Below are positions 44,017-51,910 of a stretch of 64,000 nucleotides of DNA, in pieces (position 1 is the first letter of the stretch; every line of letters starts with the position of its first letter). The notes beneath the pieces are model-generated. The model made no database searches, was not told the DNA's origin, and worked only from the letters and a program-made list of their open reading frames with translations. Both the position numbers and the translations under genes were made by a program. Source of the DNA: Pseudotabrizicola sp. (GTDB taxonomy: Bacteria > Pseudomonadota > Alphaproteobacteria > Rhodobacterales > Rhodobacteraceae); NCBI RefSeq assembly GCF_030656345.1, contig NZ_JAUSNR010000007.1, positions 47,365 to 111,364 on the forward strand. Direction: 5' to 3'.

Positions 44017-44898
44017 ATGGTCATCCGCCCCTCCATCCTTGGCATCGACGGGCCGGCTCCGCTGGCGCAATCGCTGCGCGACGCGCAATACATCGCGGAC
44101 GAGGGGCTTTCGACCGCTGCCTATCTGGCGCTTGCCCTTGGCAAACCTTTGTTGCTTGAAGGGGCACCGGGGGTGGGCAAGACCGAAGCTGCCAAGGCGA
44201 TTGCTTCGGTGCTGGGCCGCGAACTGGTGCGGCTGCAATGCTATGAAGGGATCGATTCCGCCGCAGCCCTGTATGACTGGAACTTTCCCCGCCAGATGCT
44301 GGCAATCCGGCAGGCGGGCGACGGCTACATCAACCTTTATGCCGACGACTACCTTCTGGCGCGCCCGATGCTTCAGGCCCTGCAGGCCCCCCGCGACTGT
44401 GTCCTGCTGATCGACGAGATCGACCGCGCGGATCATGAGTTCGAGGCGTTCCTGCTCGAATTCCTGTCCGATTTCACCATATCGATCCCCGAACGCGGCA
44501 CCATCCGCGCGACGGAACCGCCCGTCGTGGTTCTGACCTCCAACCGCACGCGCGAGTTGCACGAGGCCCTGCGCCGCCGCTGTGTTTATCACTGGATCGG
44601 CTATCCCGATCCGTCGCTGGAGGCGCAGATCGTGATGATGCGCGCCTCGACTGTCGCGCAGGATACGGCGCACAGGGTCGTCGCCGCCGTCAACCGCCTG
44701 CGCGCCGAACCGCTGGCCAAGCCGCCCGGCGTGGCCGAAACCGTTGAATGGGCCGAAGCCGCCACGCTGTTGCAGAAACAGGGGGCACCATGGCCCCGGG
44801 CCTTTGCCCGCGCCATCGGCGTGGTTCTGAAGGATCAGGATGATCTGACCTATATCGCTCCCCGCCTCGACGCGCTGTTGCAGGGGACGGCGGCATGA
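44017..44898 (+). CDS. MoxR-family AAA+ ATPase (CoxD-like maturation factor)
   Basis: 293 aa from ATG 44017. Walker A is LLLEGAPGVGKTEAAKAIA, Walker B is CVLLIDEIDRADHEFEAFLLEFL, sensor 1 is PVVVLTSNRTRELHEALRRRC. MoxR ATPases paired with vWA proteins act as chaperones that insert or activate metal cofactors; CoxD does so for CO dehydrogenase. The location directly after the Mo-hydroxylase genes and before a vWA gene fits. The ORF track start at 43780 lies inside the preceding gene and is not used. Confidence 0.93.
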   Translation: MVIRPSILGIDGPAPLAQSLRDAQYIADEGLSTAAYLALALGKPLLLEGAPGVGKTEAAKAIASVLGRELVRLQCYEGIDSAAALYDWNFPRQMLAIRQAGDGYINLYADDYLLARPMLQALQAPRDCVLLIDEIDRADHEFEAFLLEFLSDFTISIPERGTIRATEPPVVVLTSNRTRELHEALRRRCVYHWIGYPDPSLEAQIVMMRASTVAQDTAHRVVAAVNRLRAEPLAKPPGVAETVEWAEAATLLQKQGAPWPRAFARAIGVVLKDQDDLTYIAPRLDALLQGTAA

Positions 44899-44910
44899 TC
44901 CAACCGATCT

Positions 44911-44980
44911 GCATTTTCAGTCCCGCAAATATCCTCGGGGGGAGGCCGCAGGCCGGGGGGCAGACAACCCCCCTGCACGG
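44911..44980. repeat. Dispersed intergenic repeat, copy 6
   Basis: tttcagtcccgcaaatatcc is followed by the GC-rich part ggaggccgcaggccgggggg and cagacaacccccctgc. It lies in the 103-bp gap between the moxR and vWA genes and is the only sizeable spacer in this part of the operon. Confidence 0.7.
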
Positions 44981-45001
44981 GTTGCCACGGGGAGGGCGGC
45001 C

Positions 45002-46111
45002 ATGACGCGCGCCATGCCACTTCCACGCGCTCTTGCCCCCTTTCTCACCTTCGCACAGGTGCTGCGCGGCCATGGCTTTCTGGCCGCGCCAGACCAGACC
45101 CGGACCTTCATTGCCGCCACCGGCCTGCTTGGCCCCGCATCCCTGCGCGACATCCGCCGCGCAGCACACGCGACCTTCGGCCCGCCCCCCGAACGCCACG
45201 CGGAATTCGATGCGCTGTTTGACAAGGTCTTTCTTGGCATGGCTTTTGCCGCCCCCGCGCCGGGCGAGGCCGAAGATCTGCCGACCGCCTATGATGCGGG
45301 CGATGCGGCGCTTTTGCCCGAACCTGAAGACGAAGATCCATCGGGTGCCGAGGCGACGGCCCTTGAACGCCTGACCGCGCGGGCGTTCGCTGAGGATGCG
45401 GATGGCCTGCGCGCCTTTGCCCGCGCGGTGCCACGCGCTTTGCCACGCCGCCGGGCCCGCCGCTTGACCCCGGGCAGGGGCCGTGCCCCTGATCCGTCGC
45501 GCACCTTTCGCGCCATGCTGCGTCATGACGGCGAAATCACCCGCCTGCCACGCCGGACCCGTCAGACCCGGCAGCGGCGCGTGTTGCTGCTGATCGACGT
45601 GTCAGGCTCGATGAAAGCGGGCACCGAAGGCGCGATGCGGCTGAGTCACGCTCTGGTGCAGGCGGGGGAACGGGTGGAGGTCTTTACCCTTGGCACCCGG
45701 TTGACCCGCGTCAGCCGTGCCCTGCGCCACCGCAACCGCGATCAGGCGCTGATACGGGCGGCGGGGCTGGTGGCCGACTGGGACGGCGGCACGCGGCTGG
45801 GTGAGGCGCTGCAGGTCTTCCTCGCCGTGCCACGCTTTGCCGGCTTTGCGCGGGGTGCCTTGGTGGTCGTGCTGTCCGACGGGCTGGAACGCGGCGGGCC
45901 GGAGGCGCTGGTGCAGGCCATGGACCGGATGCGCGGCCTTGCCTGGTCGGTGCTGTGGTTGTCACCGCTGGCCGCCGATCCGGCCTACCGGGTTGAGACC
46001 GGGGCGATGCGGGCGATTGCGCCGATGATCGACCGGCTGGGCAACGGGGCCACCCCGCAGGCCATCGCGGCCGAGATCCTGACTTTCGCAAAGGGAGCAC
46101 GCGCGGCATGA
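45002..46111 (+). CDS. CoxE-like von Willebrand factor A domain protein
   Basis: 369 aa. The N-terminal helical part (residues 1-180) has an acidic stretch (LPEPEDEDPSGAEAT) and an Arg-rich segment. The vWA fold starts at RRVLLLIDVSGSMKAGTEGA, where MIDAS DxSxS is intact, and continues VAVFTLGTRLTRVSRAL-like and LVVVLSDGLERGG. CoxE partners MoxR ATPases in molybdoenzyme maturation. The stop overlaps the amidohydrolase start in an ATGA. Likely soluble, as no TM is seen. Confidence 0.9.
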   Translation: MTRAMPLPRALAPFLTFAQVLRGHGFLAAPDQTRTFIAATGLLGPASLRDIRRAAHATFGPPPERHAEFDALFDKVFLGMAFAAPAPGEAEDLPTAYDAGDAALLPEPEDEDPSGAEATALERLTARAFAEDADGLRAFARAVPRALPRRRARRLTPGRGRAPDPSRTFRAMLRHDGEITRLPRRTRQTRQRRVLLLIDVSGSMKAGTEGAMRLSHALVQAGERVEVFTLGTRLTRVSRALRHRNRDQALIRAAGLVADWDGGTRLGEALQVFLAVPRFAGFARGALVVVLSDGLERGGPEALVQAMDRMRGLAWSVLWLSPLAADPAYRVETGAMRAIAPMIDRLGNGATPQAIAAEILTFAKGARAA

Positions 46112-46992
46112 GGGTGATCGACGCACATTTCCACGTCTGGCGGCAGGCCGATCTGCCCTGGCTGTCAGGCCCGATGCAGCCGCGTATCTTCGGCCCCTAT
46201 GAGCCGATCCGGCGCGACTATCCGATGACTGAATATCTGGCCGATGCCGTGCCGCAGGGCGTGGAGCGGGCGGTCTATGTGCAGGCCAACTGGCCTGTTG
46301 AAAGGGCTTTGGACGAAGTGGCCTGGCTGGAGGGGCTGGCGCAGGACACCGGCTGGCCGCACGGCATCGTGGCCTTTGCCGACATGACGGTGGCCGATGC
46401 CCGCCCGGCGCTGGACCGCCTGATGCGCTTTCCCCGCCTGCGCGGCATTCGCCAGCAACTGCATTATCACGATAACCCGCTCTATCGCTTTGCCTCGGGG
46501 CCGGACCTTTGCGAGGATAGGGCAGTACAGAAAAACATTGCAACCTTAGGCGGTTACGGCCTGACCTTCGACCTTCAGGTCTTTCCTGCGCAGATGGCCG
46601 GGGCAGCGCGTCTGGCGCAGGCTTGTCCTGCGACGACATTCGTCCTGCAACACGCCGGAATGCTGGAGGATACCACCGATGCCGGACGCGCCGCATGGCG
46701 CGAGGCGATGGCCACGCTGGCCGCCTGCCCGAATGTGGTGGCAAAGCTGTCCGGCTTCGGCACCTTCATCCACCGCAACGATCCGGCCCATATCGGCTGG
46801 CTGATCTCGGAAACCATTGGCCTGTTCGGCGCTGACCGCTGCCTCTGGGGGTCGAACTTCCCCATCGAAAAGCTCTGGACCGGCTATGCCGCGCTGCTGT
46901 CTGCGCACCGCGCGGGGGCTGCTGCCTTCACCCAGTCCGAACAGGACGCGATCTTCTGGAACACCGCAGCCCGGGTCTACCGGCTGACCTGA
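46108..46992 (+). CDS. Amidohydrolase-family (COG3618-type) lactonase/hydrolase
   Basis: 294 aa. A TIM-barrel metal-dependent hydrolase of the L-fuconolactonase / 2-pyrone-4,6-dicarboxylate lactonase group. The N-terminal metal motif is VIDAHFHVW (HxH), then the barrel strand His in TTFVLQHAGML and the C-terminal LWGSNFPIEKLW, where this subgroup carries Asn in place of the usual Asp. It is coupled to the vWA gene by a 4-bp overlap. In a pathway with a ring hydroxylase this would be a ring-opening step. The substrate is unknown. Confidence 0.88.
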   Translation: MRVIDAHFHVWRQADLPWLSGPMQPRIFGPYEPIRRDYPMTEYLADAVPQGVERAVYVQANWPVERALDEVAWLEGLAQDTGWPHGIVAFADMTVADARPALDRLMRFPRLRGIRQQLHYHDNPLYRFASGPDLCEDRAVQKNIATLGGYGLTFDLQVFPAQMAGAARLAQACPATTFVLQHAGMLEDTTDAGRAAWREAMATLAACPNVVAKLSGFGTFIHRNDPAHIGWLISETIGLFGADRCLWGSNFPIEKLWTGYAALLSAHRAGAAAFTQSEQDAIFWNTAARVYRLT

Positions 46993-47011
46993 CACTCAAG
47001 GGAGAACCATC

Positions 47012-47863
47012 ATGGCGCTAGAAATCCGCATCCTCGACTTTGGCGATATCGAGCTGGAATCGTCCTTTCTGGTGCTTGGCCGCGATTGCGGGCGGGTGCG
47101 GCGGGTGCCGGTTTACGGGTTTCTGATCCTTGGCGGACAGTATCCCATCGTCGTCGATACCGGCTACCGCGACAATGCGATCATGGAAACGCTGGGGATG
47201 CGCGGCCTGCAGTTTCACGAGAACATGGTCGAACGGCAACTGGCCAAACACGGCGTCAAGGTGGGTGATGTGCGCTACATCCTGCACACCCATCTGCATA
47301 TCGACCATGCCGGCAAGGATGACTGCTTTCCGATGAACACCACCGTGGTGATCAACCGGCGCGAGCTGGAATATTCTGTATCGGGCCTGATGCACCCGCA
47401 ATATCCCAAGCCCGACATCATCCACCTGATCGAACGCCTGCACCATCCGGGTGCCCTGCGGCTGGAGGATCTGGAAATTTCGGGGCCGGTCGAGCTGATG
47501 CCCGGCGTCGTGCTGGAGGCGGCTGGCGCGCATACCGAAGGGTCGATGAACGTGCATGTGCAGACCGCCGAAGGGCTGGCCACGATCTGCGGCGACGTGA
47601 TCTATGACTTCAATGACCAGGTGATCGAGCCCCTGCGCAGCTTTGGCCCCGAGGAATATCAGGTGACGGGCAATCACAGCGGGTCCAAGCGCGCCGAAAA
47701 AGGGCAGGTGCGCAAGCTGATGTATTCTGGCGCAAAATTCATCCTGCCGGTGCATGACAAGCCCGCAAAGGTCGAGGGCGGGCGCGTCGTGGGGCGGCTC
47801 GACATGGTGGTGCCCGGTCCGGTCAGCCAGTCGGTGCCGCGGCGCGACTGGTTCCCGGCCTGA
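47012..47863 (+). CDS. Metallo-beta-lactamase-fold lactonase (N-acyl-homoserine lactonase family-like)
   Basis: 283 aa, with GGGAGA 8 nt upstream. The dinuclear Zn motif is ILHTHLHIDHAGKD (HxHxDH, near residue 92), with further ligands in EAAGAHTEGSMNVHV and the downstream GDVIYDFN Asp and VTGNHSGSKRAEK. The layout resembles AttM/AiiB lactonases. In this operon setting it may open a pathway lactone rather than quench a signal. It lies between two other hydrolase genes. Confidence 0.88.
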   Translation: MALEIRILDFGDIELESSFLVLGRDCGRVRRVPVYGFLILGGQYPIVVDTGYRDNAIMETLGMRGLQFHENMVERQLAKHGVKVGDVRYILHTHLHIDHAGKDDCFPMNTTVVINRRELEYSVSGLMHPQYPKPDIIHLIERLHHPGALRLEDLEISGPVELMPGVVLEAAGAHTEGSMNVHVQTAEGLATICGDVIYDFNDQVIEPLRSFGPEEYQVTGNHSGSKRAEKGQVRKLMYSGAKFILPVHDKPAKVEGGRVVGRLDMVVPGPVSQSVPRRDWFPA

Positions 47864-47873
47864 GGGGGCGGCC

Positions 47874-49427
47874 ATGGCCCATGCAGCCCATGATCCCGCC
47901 TTCCGCCGCCTGATTGACGAACACGCCCCCGTCCGGCAGGCGGGCAGCGGATTCACCTTTACTGAAGGCCCTGTCTGGCATCCGGTGGACCAGTATCTGC
48001 TGTTTTCCGACATGCCGGCCGATGTGCGCCGCCGGCTGGACCGTGCCGGGGTGCGCGAGGTGATGCGCCCGTCGCACAAGGGCAATGGCATGACCTATGA
48101 TGCCGACCTCAACCTGATCGTCTGCGAACATGCGACCAGTTCCGTCGCGCGCTTTCGCCCTGATGGCACGCGCGAGGTACTTTGCAGCCATTTCGAGGGG
48201 CGCGAGCTGAACTCTCCCAACGATCTTTGCGTGAAATCCGATGGCTCGATCTGGTTCACCGACCCGTGGTACGGGCGGATGCCGCATTTCGGGGTAGAGC
48301 GTCCGCGTCAGCTTGGCTGGCAGGGTGTGTTTCGTCTGCCCCCCGGGCACCGCCCCGGCGATGAACCGCAGCTTGTGGTGGATCGGTATACCTTCACACA
48401 GCCGAACGGGCTGTGCTTCTGCCCGGATGAATCGAAGCTCTATGTGAACGACACCGAACAGGCCAGCATCCGTGTCTACCGCGTGCAGCAGGACGGCACC
48501 TTGGCCGATGGCCGCATCTTTGCCAGCGGCATCCGCGACAGCCTTTTGCCGGGCGTGCCGGATGGCATGAAATGCGATGCCGAGGGCAATGTCTGGGTGA
48601 CCGCGCCGGGGGGGCTCTGGGTCTATGCGCCGGACGGGCGGCATCTGGGGCGCGTGTCCCTCCCCGAACTGCCCGCCAACCTGCACTGGGGCGGGCCGGA
48701 CTGGCGCACGCTTTATGTCTGCGCATCCACCAGCGTCTACACGGTCGATGTGAAGGTGGGCCCGCGCGCCGAGCCGTTCATGAAGGCCAAGGCGATGGCG
48801 AAAGCGGCACCTGCGGACGAGGGACTGCGGCTGGACCCGGCGCGCTGTGCGCTGATCATTCAGGACATGCAGAACGATGTCGTGATGGAGGGCGGGGCCT
48901 TTGCCGCATCGGGCAGCCCGGCACATTGCCGCGAACAGGGGGCCATTGGCAACGCCGGGCGGCTGGCGGAACGCGCGCGGGCGCTGGGGATGCCGGTGAT
49001 TCATGTCTGGTTCGTGCGCCGCGCCGACGGGGCCGACATGACCCTGAACGCGCCGCTGTTCGAAGGTGCGGTCGACGCGAATGCGCTGATCGAGGGCACA
49101 TGGGGCGCAGAGCCCGTGCCGGGGCTGGAGGCGAAGCCCGGCGATTACATCGTCACGAAAAACCGCATGAGCGCCTGGGAGGGCACACGGCTGGAGACGA
49201 TTCTGAAAGCCACCGGGCGCGACATCCTTATCGAGACCGGGGCCTGGACCAACATGAGCATCGAACACACAGCACGGACCGGGGCCGACAAGGGATTTGT
49301 CATGGTCATCCCCGAAGACGGATGCAGCACGATGAACGCCGACTGGCATCGCGCCAGCATCGACTACGCGCTGCAGAACGTGGCGCTGGTGACAACGACG
49401 GCAGAGGTAATCTCGGCGCTGGGCTAG
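47874..49427 (+). CDS. SMP-30/gluconolactonase domain fused to an isochorismatase-fold domain with Cys-to-Ser change
   Basis: 517 aa from ATG 47874. Residues 1 to about 305 are an SMP-30/gluconolactonase propeller (SGFTFTEGPVWHPVDQYLLFSD, ELNSPNDLCVKSDGSIWFTDP, TQPNGLCFCPDESKLYV). From about 317 an isochorismatase/cysteine-hydrolase fold begins: CALIIQDMQNDVV (Asp) and YIVTKNRMSAW (Lys). The nucleophile position, normally GxxTNxCVxxTA, reads GAWTNMSIEHTA, so Cys is replaced by Ser (AGC at 49257-49259). The fused domain may be inactive as an amidase, or use Ser. No frameshift separates the two domains. The ORF track start at 47754 is inside the previous gene. Confidence 0.9.
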   Translation: MAHAAHDPAFRRLIDEHAPVRQAGSGFTFTEGPVWHPVDQYLLFSDMPADVRRRLDRAGVREVMRPSHKGNGMTYDADLNLIVCEHATSSVARFRPDGTREVLCSHFEGRELNSPNDLCVKSDGSIWFTDPWYGRMPHFGVERPRQLGWQGVFRLPPGHRPGDEPQLVVDRYTFTQPNGLCFCPDESKLYVNDTEQASIRVYRVQQDGTLADGRIFASGIRDSLLPGVPDGMKCDAEGNVWVTAPGGLWVYAPDGRHLGRVSLPELPANLHWGGPDWRTLYVCASTSVYTVDVKVGPRAEPFMKAKAMAKAAPADEGLRLDPARCALIIQDMQNDVVMEGGAFAASGSPAHCREQGAIGNAGRLAERARALGMPVIHVWFVRRADGADMTLNAPLFEGAVDANALIEGTWGAEPVPGLEAKPGDYIVTKNRMSAWEGTRLETILKATGRDILIETGAWTNMSIEHTARTGADKGFVMVIPEDGCSTMNADWHRASIDYALQNVALVTTTAEVISALG

Positions 49428-49479
49428 GGGCGGGGTCATCAGCGGCGGAAGGTGGTAGCAGATGTCAGGGGCAGGATAC

Positions 49480-50226
49480 ATGAACACATATGATCTGGCC
49501 GGTCAGGTGGCCGTAGTGACCGGCGGCGCACAGGGCATCGGCCTTGCGGTGGCGCGCAGGTTGCATGCGTCGGGCGCGCATGTCTGTCTGTGGGACATGG
49601 ACGCGGACCTTGCCGCCGCCAGTGCCGCAGCGCTGGGCGGGCGGGCCGAAGGCGCGGGCCTTGATGTGACCGATGCCTCGGCCACGCAGGCGCTGGCCGA
49701 TGCCACCTTTGCGCGGCTGGGCCGCCTGGATGTGCTGGTGAATTCAGCCGGGATCGCGGGGTCTAACGGGCCGCTTGAGGCTTATCCGGTCGAAGAATTC
49801 CACCGCATCATCGAGGTGAACCTGCATGGCACATTTCACGCCTGCAGGGCAGTCCTGCCCCATATGCAGGCGCGCGGCTATGGCCGCATTGTCAACATCG
49901 CCTCGGTCGCCGGGAAGGAGGGCAACCCGAACGCGGCCCCCTATTCCGCGTCTAAGGCAGCGGTGATCGCGCTGACCAAAGCGATGGGCAAGGAAAACGC
50001 AGGCACCGACATCGCGGTCAACTGCGTGACCCCGGCAGCGGCCCGCACCCGGATTTTTGATCAGATGAGCCAGTCGCATATTGACTTCATGCTGTCCAAA
50101 ATCCCCCGCGCCCGGTTTCTGGAGGTGGACGAGGCCGCAGCCATGATCGTCTGGATGTGCACGAAAGAAAACTCCTTCACCACCGCAGGCGTGTTCGATC
50201 TTTCAGGCGGTCGCGCAACCTATTGA
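49480..50226 (+). CDS. Short-chain dehydrogenase/reductase (SDR)
   Basis: 248 aa from ATG 49480 (49462 is also possible, each with a usable ribosome-binding site). The classical SDR cofactor motif is AVVTGGAQGIGLAVARRL, then VNSAGIAG (NNAG variant) and the catalytic Ser-Tyr-Lys with IVNIASVAGKEGNPNAAPYSASKAAVIALTKAMG. It is the last gene of the rightward catabolic cluster. It probably oxidises a hydroxy or sugar-acid-like intermediate released by the lactonases. Substrate undetermined. Confidence 0.92.
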   Translation: MNTYDLAGQVAVVTGGAQGIGLAVARRLHASGAHVCLWDMDADLAAASAAALGGRAEGAGLDVTDASATQALADATFARLGRLDVLVNSAGIAGSNGPLEAYPVEEFHRIIEVNLHGTFHACRAVLPHMQARGYGRIVNIASVAGKEGNPNAAPYSASKAAVIALTKAMGKENAGTDIAVNCVTPAAARTRIFDQMSQSHIDFMLSKIPRARFLEVDEAAAMIVWMCTKENSFTTAGVFDLSGGRATY

Positions 50227-50527
50227 CGCGTCCGGTGGCGCTGTCAGAGGAAAATTCGGCACGGCACGGCGGAGCGCGTTGCCTGATGACCCACGCGCAC
50301 TGTTCAGGTACTTCAGGAGGCGCCCTGAGACCGTCCGTCTGGCGGCATTGCTCCATCCGGTGCCCGCTGTCGAAGCGCAACGACGAGGATTTCCTGCACG
50401 AGCGGGGTTCTGCGGTAGAGGGGTTTGCAAGCTGAACGCCGTCGACCCTTGCGCCTTTGCAGGAGCGGTTGGCGGATCTGGGTTTGGGGGATGTCGGCAG
50501 CGCTTGCGATGAAGGCCATTTCCCGCC
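50227..50527. other. Convergent intergenic region, no gene recognised
   Basis: 301 bp between the end of the rightward cluster and the LacI-type gene on the other strand. ORFs of up to 131 aa are predicted here, but none has a ribosome-binding site, a family motif or typical codon use. I see no strong terminator hairpin. Confidence 0.4.
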
Positions 50528-51544
50528 TCAGCCCGTCGATTGGCGGAGCAGCAGGTCTGGTGAGATGGCCAGTCTGGCCGGTGTGCATTGTCTCCCATCC
50601 AGCACGTCGAGGATCAGCGCTGCGGTGCGGGTGCCGATTTCGCGCGGGAAGGGGTTGATGGTGGTCAGGGCCGGAACCGCGATGCCGGCGATCTCGTAAT
50701 CGCCGAAGCCTGCGATCCAGACGCGGCCCGGCACCTCGACCCCACGCCTCTGGCATTCGGTCAGTGCGCCAAAGGCCGACAGGTCGGACACACAGATCAC
50801 CGCCTGCGTGTCGGGCAGGGTTTCCAGCAGGCGGGCCATGGCATCGGCCCCTTCGCGCATCGAAATGGGCGGGGGTCCGGCTGCGATCAGGCGGGTGGCG
50901 TCCAGGCCCTGCGCCTGCATGGCGGCGACAAATCCGGCGCGGCGGTCGGCGCCGCGCGTATCCCGCGTGGCATCGCCGCCGATAAAGCCAATCCGCGTCA
51001 GGCCCCTGGCCACAAAATGATCGACCATGCCCTGCACCGCCCGGGCGTTGGAAAAGCCGACCACATGGCCGATCGGATCATCGGGCAGATCCCAGATCTC
51101 GACCACCGGGATGTCCGCATTTTCCAGCAACCGCCGGGCGCGCGGCGTATGGCGGCCCCCGGTCACGACAACCGCCTCGGGCCGGCGGCGCAGCAACTGG
51201 CCGATCAGGTGTTCCTCTTCTGCCATGTCGTAATCGGTGTAGCCCAGCAGAACCTGCAACCCGCGCGGTTTCAGCCCGTCTGACAGGCCCCGGACCGTTT
51301 CGGCAAAGTTGGCGTTGTTGATCGACGGGATGGTGACGGCGATAAAATCCGTGCGCTGTGACCGCAGGTTTGATGCCGTGCTGTCAAAGACATAGCCCAG
51401 ATCATCCGCAGCCTTCAGGATCGCGCGGCGCGTGGCCGCGCTGACCGGACGGTCGGTCCTGAAGGCGCGGCTGACCGTCATGGGAGAGACCCCCGCAAGG
51501 CGGGCAACATCTGCCATGGTCGTGGTTCTGCGCGGCGGGATCAC
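50528..51544 (-). CDS. LacI-family transcriptional regulator (GntR/IdnR-like)
   Basis: 338 aa. The N-terminal LacI HTH is TMADVARLAGVSPMTVSRAFRTDRPVSAATR, and the hinge and periplasmic-binding-like effector domain follow (FIAVTIPSINNANFAETVRG, IGFIGGDATRDTRGADRRAGF). It is last in a gluconate/idonate-type operon. The 28-bp palindrome upstream of that operon matches the operator type of E. coli GntR, so autoregulation through the operon promoter is likely. Gluconate or 6-phosphogluconate are the expected effectors by analogy only. Confidence 0.92.
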   Translation of the reverse strand: MIPPRRTTTMADVARLAGVSPMTVSRAFRTDRPVSAATRRAILKAADDLGYVFDSTASNLRSQRTDFIAVTIPSINNANFAETVRGLSDGLKPRGLQVLLGYTDYDMAEEEHLIGQLLRRRPEAVVVTGGRHTPRARRLLENADIPVVEIWDLPDDPIGHVVGFSNARAVQGMVDHFVARGLTRIGFIGGDATRDTRGADRRAGFVAAMQAQGLDATRLIAAGPPPISMREGADAMARLLETLPDTQAVICVSDLSAFGALTECQRRGVEVPGRVWIAGFGDYEIAGIAVPALTTINPFPREIGTRTAALILDVLDGRQCTPARLAISPDLLLRQSTG

Positions 51545-51574
51545 GGCGCAGCGGTGGTGCCGTGGCAGGGATGG

Positions 51575-51910
51575 CTAGACCAGATCATGATCATGCGCTG
51601 TGGTGATGTGGTGGTGGATGCGCCCGGTGAAAAAGCGCGCGAGCACAGCCTCGGTCGCGGCCTTGCCCTCGGCCCGGACGGGGCTGGCAAGGGCCGCGTC
51701 AACAGCGGCAAGGTCGGGGTAGCTGATGGCAAGGATCAGCGGATACTCCGGCGCGCCCTCATCCCGGCTTTCGGCAAAGGTCACCCGCACGGCAAGCGCG
51801 CCGGGAAACGCCTTCCACTTCGGCAGCACCTCGGTCAGGATCGCCTGGCGGAAGGCTTCGGTCTGGCCGTCGTGGATGCGGCCCTCAAACAGGGCATAGC
51901 GGGTGATCAT
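51575..51910 (-). CDS. Dimeric alpha/beta-barrel (EthD/ABM-like) small protein
   Basis: 111 aa from ATG 51910, which overlaps the upstream stop in an ATGA. MITRYALFEGRIHDGQTEAFRQAILTEVLPKWKAFPGALAVRV, then PLILAISYPDLAAVDAALASPVR, is the ferredoxin-like dimeric barrel pattern (EthD or antibiotic monooxygenase-like). The tail is His-rich (HHHITTAHDHD). The track's 228-aa ORF includes about 117 residues of antisense reading. Its role in sugar-acid metabolism is unknown. Similar small proteins appear in catabolic operons without a proven reaction. Confidence 0.82.
   Translation of the reverse strand: MITRYALFEGRIHDGQTEAFRQAILTEVLPKWKAFPGALAVRVTFAESRDEGAPEYPLILAISYPDLAAVDAALASPVRAEGKAATEAVLARFFTGRIHHHITTAHDHDLV

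Noticed and set aside
47823-49487. 554-aa minus-strand ORF
   Set aside because: Antisense to the SMP-30/isochorismatase gene; no ribosome-binding site or motif.
50203-50598. 131-aa minus-strand ORF in the convergent gap
   Set aside because: No motif, overlaps the end of the LacI-type gene and lacks a ribosome-binding site.
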